Source: Sphingomonas sp. H160509 (GTDB lineage: Bacteria > Pseudomonadota > Alphaproteobacteria > Sphingomonadales > Sphingomonadaceae). From it: a DNA stretch of 64,000 nt. A program made the position numbers and the translations under genes. Positions 59,070 to 64,000 of the stretch are shown here, piece by piece. Numbering within the stretch: the first letter of the stretch is position 1; every line of letters begins with the position of its first letter. The notes beneath the pieces were generated by a model, which saw only the letters and a program-made list of their open reading frames with translations, searched no databases and was not told where the DNA came from. The stretch lies in the NCBI RefSeq assembly GCF_024124765.2, contig NZ_JAMXSR020000003.1, forward strand, positions 124,001 through 188,000, given 5' to 3'.

Positions 59070-59711
59070 ACTTGAGGCGGCATGGTTCGGTAAGGCACGG
59101 GTAGGAAGCAAGCAGACTACGTCCGACAGCCTACCTCCTCAAGCTTCAGTGCCGCAGCCTGATGCCCACCGGAGAACGGAAGGGCAGCAGTGCTAGTGCC
59201 GGGCACCCAAAGTAGCATGCTATTACGACACCATCAGTGGAGCGGTCACGACACCTGTGGCGTCGGTAACGTCTCGATGATCGATCCACCATTTGGCCTC
59301 TGTCACTTGGAGACATGCATGATAATCGGCAACCTTACAAAGTGCTGTTATCGCTGCGAGGCGCTTCGCCCTGATGGTCGACGCCCAGCTGATCTGGTGA
59401 TCAGTGCCGGTCAGCGCCGCAAGGCCGAGGTGCATGACTGCAGCACTGCTGAGCGCTGCAGTAGCGGCGGGCTCGGCTCTCTTTTCGACAACGAAGCAGT
59501 CGCGACATGTCGTTGTCTTTAACCACCGCGCCTTGCGTCCCTGTTGGCTATCATAGCCGGCAGATAATGAGTCTGCTCATGACCGCAAGCATGAATGATT
59601 TTCTGTTCCATGGCCGTGATGATGCCCGTCCATGTTTTGAGTGCAACGTCAATGAGTCAGGCTGAATCGGAATTACGCCCAGTGGGTAACGACTGAGCAA
59701 GAAGCGTCTTT

Positions 59712-59915
59712 CTAGGTCAGCGCAACGCCTTCGGCATTTACCAGGTCAGGGCCAACTAACGTACCAATTAGCCGTACGCGCTTTTCTACCAGATCAACCG
59801 GGGTGCGATGCAGTTCGAGCTGGTAGCGCCCACCAACATCCCGACGAAGATAGAACTCTCCGCCTTCGCGAATTAAGGTGCCCACCTCATCGATCCGGGC
59901 CCCAATCGCTATCAT
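59712..59915 (-). CDS. DUF5818-like small protein (67 aa)
   Basis: GARIDEVGTLIREGGEFYLR, then RDVGGRYQLELHRTPVDLVE and VRLIGTLVGPDLVNAEGV. The G-x-L-x-REGG-x-F-x-L-x-x-D-x-GGRYxLEL pattern and GxLVGxDLVxxEGV end fit a small beta-barrel (OB-like) family named DUF5818. Starts at ATG 59915. Function unknown. Confidence 0.75.
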   Translation of the reverse strand: MIAIGARIDEVGTLIREGGEFYLRRDVGGRYQLELHRTPVDLVEKRVRLIGTLVGPDLVNAEGVALT

Positions 59916-59990
59916 CGCTTCGGCATCATTTCACTCTGATAACGTACAACTTTGCCAATCGGACGGTTAGAAAGTACCATCAGGCATGTG

Positions 59991-60191
59991 TCAGCTATCA
60001 CGTTCGGCACGCTTGCGATCGGCTTTCTTTGCACGGCTCACCGCAGCGGCATGCTGACGCGCACGTTTTTCCGATGGCTTCTCGTAATGGCGACGCAACT
60101 TCATCTCTCTATAAACACCCTCGCGCTGCAGCTTCTTTTTGAGTGCACGAAGGGCTTGGTCGACGTTGTTGTCGCGGACGGTGATCAGCAT
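59991..60191 (-). CDS. rpsU: Ribosomal protein bS21 (66 aa)
   Basis: MLITVRDNNVDQALRALKKK, then LQREGVYREMKLRRHYEKPS and EKRARQHAAA, is a full-length bS21 with the YE(K)PSxxR signature. bS21 sits near the anti-Shine-Dalgarno end of 16S rRNA and affects start selection. Sphingomonads may carry more than one copy; this one lies among accessory genes, so it is likely a paralogue able to replace the main bS21. Start ATG 60191. Confidence 0.92.
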   Translation of the reverse strand: MLITVRDNNVDQALRALKKKLQREGVYREMKLRRHYEKPSEKRARQHAAAVSRAKKADRKRAERDS

Positions 60192-60367
60192 GGCTGCTGG
60201 GCTTTCGTGCAGGTTCGTGGGTCGCTTCAGAACGCCCTATGGTCCAAGGTTGCCTCTGCCAAGTACGAATGCAAGGTTCTTTGGGCTCAAACCCAATCAG
60301 GCTATTGATTTAAAGAGGGTTTCCTGATTCACAGAGCGTGGGACGATGGAGGCGGTAGAAGGCGTTG

Positions 60368-60508
60368 TTCTGGTTATCGGCCGAGGCATGGAAGGCGATC
60401 GAGCCGCATTTGCCGAAGAACCAGCTCCGCGCCCGGCGGGTCGATGACCGACGGGTGATTTCGGGCATCATTCATGTGCTGAAGGTCGGCTGCCGGTGGT
60501 GCGACTGA
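60368..60508 (+). pseudogene. IS5-family transposase 5' remnant
   Basis: WLSAEAWKAIEPHLPKNQLR, then ARRVDDRRVISGIIHVLKVG and CRWCD: the N-terminal DUF4096-like domain of an IS5 transposase, different from the IS427 copy at 47691 but perhaps of the same type as the element at 63338. Confidence 0.75.
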
Positions 60509-60760
60509 CTGCTCAGAGCGTCAAATTGCCCCGGGGTAATTTCGAAAGTGCGACAGTTGACCTGTGTCGAGTCTAGATGGCGCTCGAGGCCAATCGTTAC
60601 CGCTCGGGAACAATTGCGTAGTCAAGCGTTAGTGCGAACCGGGTTCCACAACGTCCCCGGTCGGCCCGCTTTTCCGAACCCCCGGGGGCGGGCCGTTATT
60701 CCGATCTTAATTATACGCCGTCATGTAAGTTCTCGAGGCTTCGCCCTCACACCGGACGGC

Positions 60761-60802
60761 CCCTGCTCGCCGTAACGCCCCCCCAAGCTCGGGCGAGCAG
60801 GG
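60761..60802. terminator. Strong hairpin
   Basis: CCCTGCTCGCC and GGCGAGCAGGG form an 11-bp stem around a 20-base C/A-rich loop. No supported gene ends next to it, so its role is unclear. 60509-61040 otherwise holds nothing recognised. Confidence 0.4.
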
Positions 60803-61064
60803 AGTTCGGTTCAAAAAAGCAAGCCTTGTAGCATACTGGTCGCATGCATATTTCGATTAACGCTGATAATTGGGATCACACGTGTTGTTGTTTCCGTAAA
60901 GCTCTGCCTACCATTTTTTGATATCGAGCCACTTCTCAGTTATCTTTTTTGGTAACCTTACCAGCCGCAGTTCTAATGATTTACAGTTCAATTATTACCA
61001 CTAATCATACTGTGTGAAATGCATAGTCGGTATTTAACAGATACTACTAGACCACATGCCGCAA

Positions 61065-61165
61065 GAAGTTCCTCACTCTTCAAGGAGCGGCGCAAGCAGA
61101 TCGAAGAGTGAGGAGGTTTTTGCGGGCGGCCAGGCTCGGGCTCCGGTCCATCACAAAATAGAAAG
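61065..61165 (+). repeat. Duplicated segment, copy 1 (broken small gene)
   Basis: The stretch ending AGGCTCGGGCTCCGGTCCAT recurs at 61974-62060. After one single-base shift it reads FKERRKQ, then RRVRRFLRAARLGLRSITK, matching the 61961 gene. Confidence 0.45.
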
Positions 61166-61507
61166 TGGGTTATCGGACATGAACCATTCCGGAAAGCTTT
61201 GTTCATGTTGCAGCTCGGTTGTTCGCAACTTGCTTATCCGGTACTAAACGCTTCGCCACTTTGACAAGTCATTTACGGATTACGGCCCAGCTGCGCGGGC
61301 ACCAAAGCTTGAACTTGTGTCATTCAAAATCAAGTAGACTTATCGCGCGCGCTCTAGCTCCGGAAACGATTGCTGGCTTCGCCTGCATGGTGATCCCACC
61401 TCGGTATTCCGGGTGGGATCGCGACGGCATTGCAACTCGCGGAATTACGTAGATGCGGCAAAAAAGCTTCTCCGCCGCAGATTTATAAATTGGCTGCCTC
61501 AGACTAC

Positions 61508-61802
61508 CTACTGCTCCGGGGAGCTTAAAATTTCAGTGCCGTCATCCAGCCGGAACGGCTCGTTCTCCGACTCTGGGTCAACCCCCGCCGTAACGACGAT
61601 CCCCAAAAGCGCGGTTTCGCGAATGTAGAAACTCGCCCCGGCTACCGTTCGCATTTCGATTAGGCGGCCGACGCTCTTTGCTTCCACGACTGCGACAGGT
61701 TCGGCACTTCCCAGTACCAAAGCTGAAACACCGCTTCCTCGTGTAAGGCCATCCAAAAAGCTTATCGACCAAGCGGTCAGCGGCGTCGTCGATTTCGATC
61801 AT
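61508..61802 (-). CDS. Hypothetical protein (about 97 aa across a frameshift)
   Basis: From ATG 61802: MIEIDDAADRLVDKL, then, after removing one base of the A5 run at 61755-61759 (plus strand), LDGLTRGSGVSALVLGSAEP, SVGRLIEMRTVAGASFYIRE and IVVTAGVDPESENEPFRLDD. A beta-rich core follows a helical start. No family known to me. Confidence 0.5.
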
Positions 61803-61960
61803 AGCGTTCCTTTCAGGGCTTGGCGCAACACCTAACACAAGGGGGTATCTTCTGACCAACGCCGTAGTGGAGGCCGCGCGATCGAAGCCGGCCGCCTATA
61901 AGCGCTTCGACCACCAAATACGATTGTGCGCCATCTAGACGGCTTTCGTTATCAGTTAGT

Positions 61961-62236
61961 ATGATAGAATGTTCTCCGCTCTCCGAGGTGCGGCGTAAAG
62001 CAAAACGGAGAGTGAGGAAGTATGACCGAGCAGTTAGGCTCGGGCTCCGGTCCATCACTGCGCTATTGAATATTAACGTCGCGGATGCTGTATACATCAA
62101 GTTTGATATTGTAAGAGGCTCACCGGCCCGTCAGTTTCTCGCGACGGTCATGGATGGAAGCCAGTATGCGTTCGTACGCTCGGCCGTCCCCCTTGTCATG
62201 GATGGCTCGTCTATGAGCTCAGCTGGCAGCGTGTAG
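61961..62236 (+). CDS. Small basic hypothetical protein (up to 91 aa)
   Basis: MIECSPLSEVRRKAKRRVRK, then YDRAVRLGLRSITALLNI. The first 37 residues are strongly basic and are related to the broken copy at 61065. The second half (DAVYIKFDIVRGSP...) may be unrelated read-through. Role unknown. Confidence 0.35.
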   Translation: MIECSPLSEVRRKAKRRVRKYDRAVRLGLRSITALLNINVADAVYIKFDIVRGSPARQFLATVMDGSQYAFVRSAVPLVMDGSSMSSAGSV

Positions 62237-62371
62237 GCGACCATATCACGTGTTGTGTCTGTCGTCTTGTAGCCCTTAGGAATTGGCTTACCTCCATCTT
62301 CCGCGGCTTTCGCGTCAGCCTATCTATTTAAGAGCCTATGCGCAGTCGACTGATTCAGGCAAACCGTTCTG

Positions 62372-62701
62372 ATGATTAAGATCCTTGCGGTCCTGACGCT
62401 TGCATTCTCACCCGCGCCAGAAGGAAGCGTGCCACTGACACGGGCAGCTTGGGAAAGCTGCCTGCAATCATTCGCTCAGACAGAAAGTTTAGGATCTGGA
62501 AGTGAGGTTACGATCGCCTTGAACGCCTTGAACGCCTGTTCTTCCGAGCGAGGTCGATACACCCGGGCTCTAACACGAAGCGCGAACGGTATAATTGCGA
62601 ATGGGCAGACGCCAGCCGCTCAGGCCCAGCAGCGATTATCCGTAGATCAACGAGATCTCACCGTTCGCCTTATAGCTTTCATACGGCGAATCCGACAGTA
62701 G
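62372..62701 (+). CDS. Exported hypothetical protein (109 aa)
   Basis: A short signal peptide (MIKILAVLTLAFSPAPEG) is followed by LTRAAWESCLQSFAQTESLG, ALNALNACSSERGRYTRAL and a helical end (VDQRDLTVRLIAFIRRI). Two cysteines about 35 apart could form a disulfide. Looks like a small periplasmic helical protein; no family recognised. Confidence 0.55.
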   Translation: MIKILAVLTLAFSPAPEGSVPLTRAAWESCLQSFAQTESLGSGSEVTIALNALNACSSERGRYTRALTRSANGIIANGQTPAAQAQQRLSVDQRDLTVRLIAFIRRIRQ

Positions 62702-62882
62702 CAATTGATCGTCCGACGGTAAACGCGTTCACTACATCAGCCAGTCGGGACCGTTTCTCGATTGCAACCTCCCCGGTGATTATATGTCGATGCTAGCGGC
62801 TTCCGCCTTGGGCGTTTGATACTACGGTTTGATGATGCGATCCTTTCGTTGGAATTGATAAAAAGCTGTATGGGACAGGTTT

Positions 62883-63041
62883 GTCATGGGAACGCTACGA
62901 GGCGCACGCCGTCCGACTAGCAATAGAGCAATCACAAACGTTGCCCGCGACGCTGATTCGGGAACTGGGAATTAACGCCAAGACAGTGGCGAAGTGGCGC
63001 AAGAGGGTAACCATCGAGGATCTGAAGGCTTATGCCCGATG
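62883..63041 (+). pseudogene. IS481-family-like N-terminal remnant
   Basis: MGTLRGARRPTSNRAITNVA is the literal frame, but a neighbouring frame reads RYEAHAVRLAIEQSQTLPAT, then LIRELGINAKTVAKWRKRVT and IEDLKA. This is the helix-turn-helix start of the same transposase type as at 32425. 63042-63337 has nothing recognised. Confidence 0.55.
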
Positions 63042-63337
63042 AATGAACGCATCGAGGCAGTCTGAGGCACAGGCGGGTTATACCGATTTGTGCTAGCTAT
63101 GATATTCCTCCATGAAGCATTCGCTGCTCTTCCCTGGGCAGCTGGCACCTCGTTTGCGCCGCACCAACGAAACGAGGTGCCAATCACATAGGTCGGGTTG
63201 TCGTCATGAGATATCCGATAACACCCATCTTATAGACGGTCTTAATTAACCTCTGCTACTCTTGTCTGGTACTGAATTTTAGCTATAACACCTAGCATCG
63301 GACTGTTGAACGTCGGAAACATCGACGTTCAACTGCT

Positions 63338-64000
63338 TTACTGATACCTTAGTATGGCTTTCGGGTAATTTCGATTTGACGATCGCCTTGTTGTTTGGTC
63401 ATTTTGAGCAAGATTTGTCCGACCTTGATAAGTCCTTCCGGCAAGGAGCTGGGCATGCGGAAATCTAGCTAGGCCACGTGGGCAAAGGCGGCCACAGCGT
63501 AACTGATGCAAGCGCGACGAAGCCGAGATATGACTCTGCTGTCTTGTCATAACGCGTTGCGACACGGGCCAGTTCTTGAGCTTGCTGAACAAGCGCTCGA
63601 CGAGATTGCGCCAACGGTATTTCTCGCGATCATGCGGGATCGGTATGCGGCGGTTACTTTTGGTTGGAATGACCGCCTCGACATCCGCCCTGGCGAGTTC
63701 CTGGCGGATGGCATCGGCGTCATATCCCTTATCGGCAAGCAGGGCCTCGATCCGGTCAGCCAGCATCCCGAACAATGGCCCGAAGCCCTTCACGTCGTGG
63801 GCCTGGCCCGGCGTCAGGACGAAACATAGCGGTCGCCCTGACCGTCACAGCGGGCGTGCAGCCCTTCGAATTCTTGATCCCTTTTTTAGCCCAACGGTGC
63901 AGTGGTGCGCCCGGACTACGGTGCTGTCGATCATGTCGGCGCTGACATCCCGCTCGACGACAGCGGGCAGGGTCTCCAGCATGGCTCCGAACACGCCCGT
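63338..64000 (-). pseudogene. IS5-family transposase, runs off the window end
   Basis: The minus strand reads KGFGPLFGMLADRIEALLAD, then KGYDADAIRQELARADVEAV, RRIPIPHDREKYRWRNLVER and LFSKLKNW (DDE Glu region). After a shift near 63565 it continues RVATRYDKTAESYLGFVALA. The coding end is about 63463; the 5' half lies beyond 64000. It is a different IS5 subgroup from the copies at 15.4, 25.4 and 52.9 kb. Confidence 0.8.

Overview
The window looks like accessory DNA from a sphingomonad-type alphaproteobacterium, probably a plasmid or an integrated plasmid. The evidence for this is a RepA-type initiator (about 24 kb) flanked by iterons, a ParA/ribbon-helix-helix partition pair (18.5-19.5 kb) with palindromic sites, CtrA-type boxes, a large OmpA-signal TonB-dependent receptor, small protein families that I associate with sphingomonads, and many IS remnants (IS3, IS5/IS427, IS21, IS110, IS481, IS630). 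No relaxase, type IV secretion gene or rRNA was seen. Two tRNA genes are present, Pro(TGG) at 22.2 kb and Val(TAC) at 39.1 kb.

Layout. 0-4.4 kb: a minus-strand run of very small genes (zinc ribbon, DUF6771-like, SANT/Myb-like), then the first copy of a convergent pair of small genes (called families A and B here). 4.8-8 kb: an orphan TonB-dependent receptor. 10-13.6 kb: recombinase debris, an HNH-like protein, a PrlF-YhaV toxin-antitoxin pair and IS21/IS3 remnants. 13.7-18 kb: IS110 and IS5 debris around a 3-hydroxyacyl-CoA dehydrogenase. 18.2-25.1 kb: partition and replication region. 26.7-32.4 kb: a signalling block with a membrane GGDEF-EAL protein, an RpfF-like DSF synthase and a PAS-GGDEF-EAL protein. 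35.2-38.6 kb: an AT-rich block with a CtrA-box gene, a PopZ-like protein, a DivK-like receiver, a BLUF blue-light sensor and a tiny membrane protein. 41-52 kb: second copy of the A/B pair, lipoprotein, amidase, Fis-type regulator, ribosome-modulation-factor-like proteins, a PilZ protein, a second CtrA-box gene and a HIRAN protein. 53-58.5 kb: two receivers, a four-PAS hybrid histidine kinase, a retropepsin-like protein and a clear DivK homologue. 58.8-64 kb: small genes including ribosomal protein bS21, then IS remnants.

How the parts may work together. The cargo is mostly regulatory: fatty-acid quorum signal (RpfF), cyclic-di-GMP turnover and binding (two GGDEF-EAL proteins, one PilZ), blue light (BLUF), phosphorelay (hybrid kinase and four free receivers), and cell-cycle/polarity parts (DivK, PopZ-like, CtrA sites). 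I infer that this replicon can rewire the host's decisions about lifestyle and division. Nothing in the sequence proves that the parts interact.

Caution. About thirteen otherwise well-conserved genes each carry one single-base insertion or deletion, mostly in short homopolymers. This affects nearly every long gene and many short ones, and could reflect uncorrected sequencing error rather than decay. Such genes are annotated across the frameshift, with the site given.
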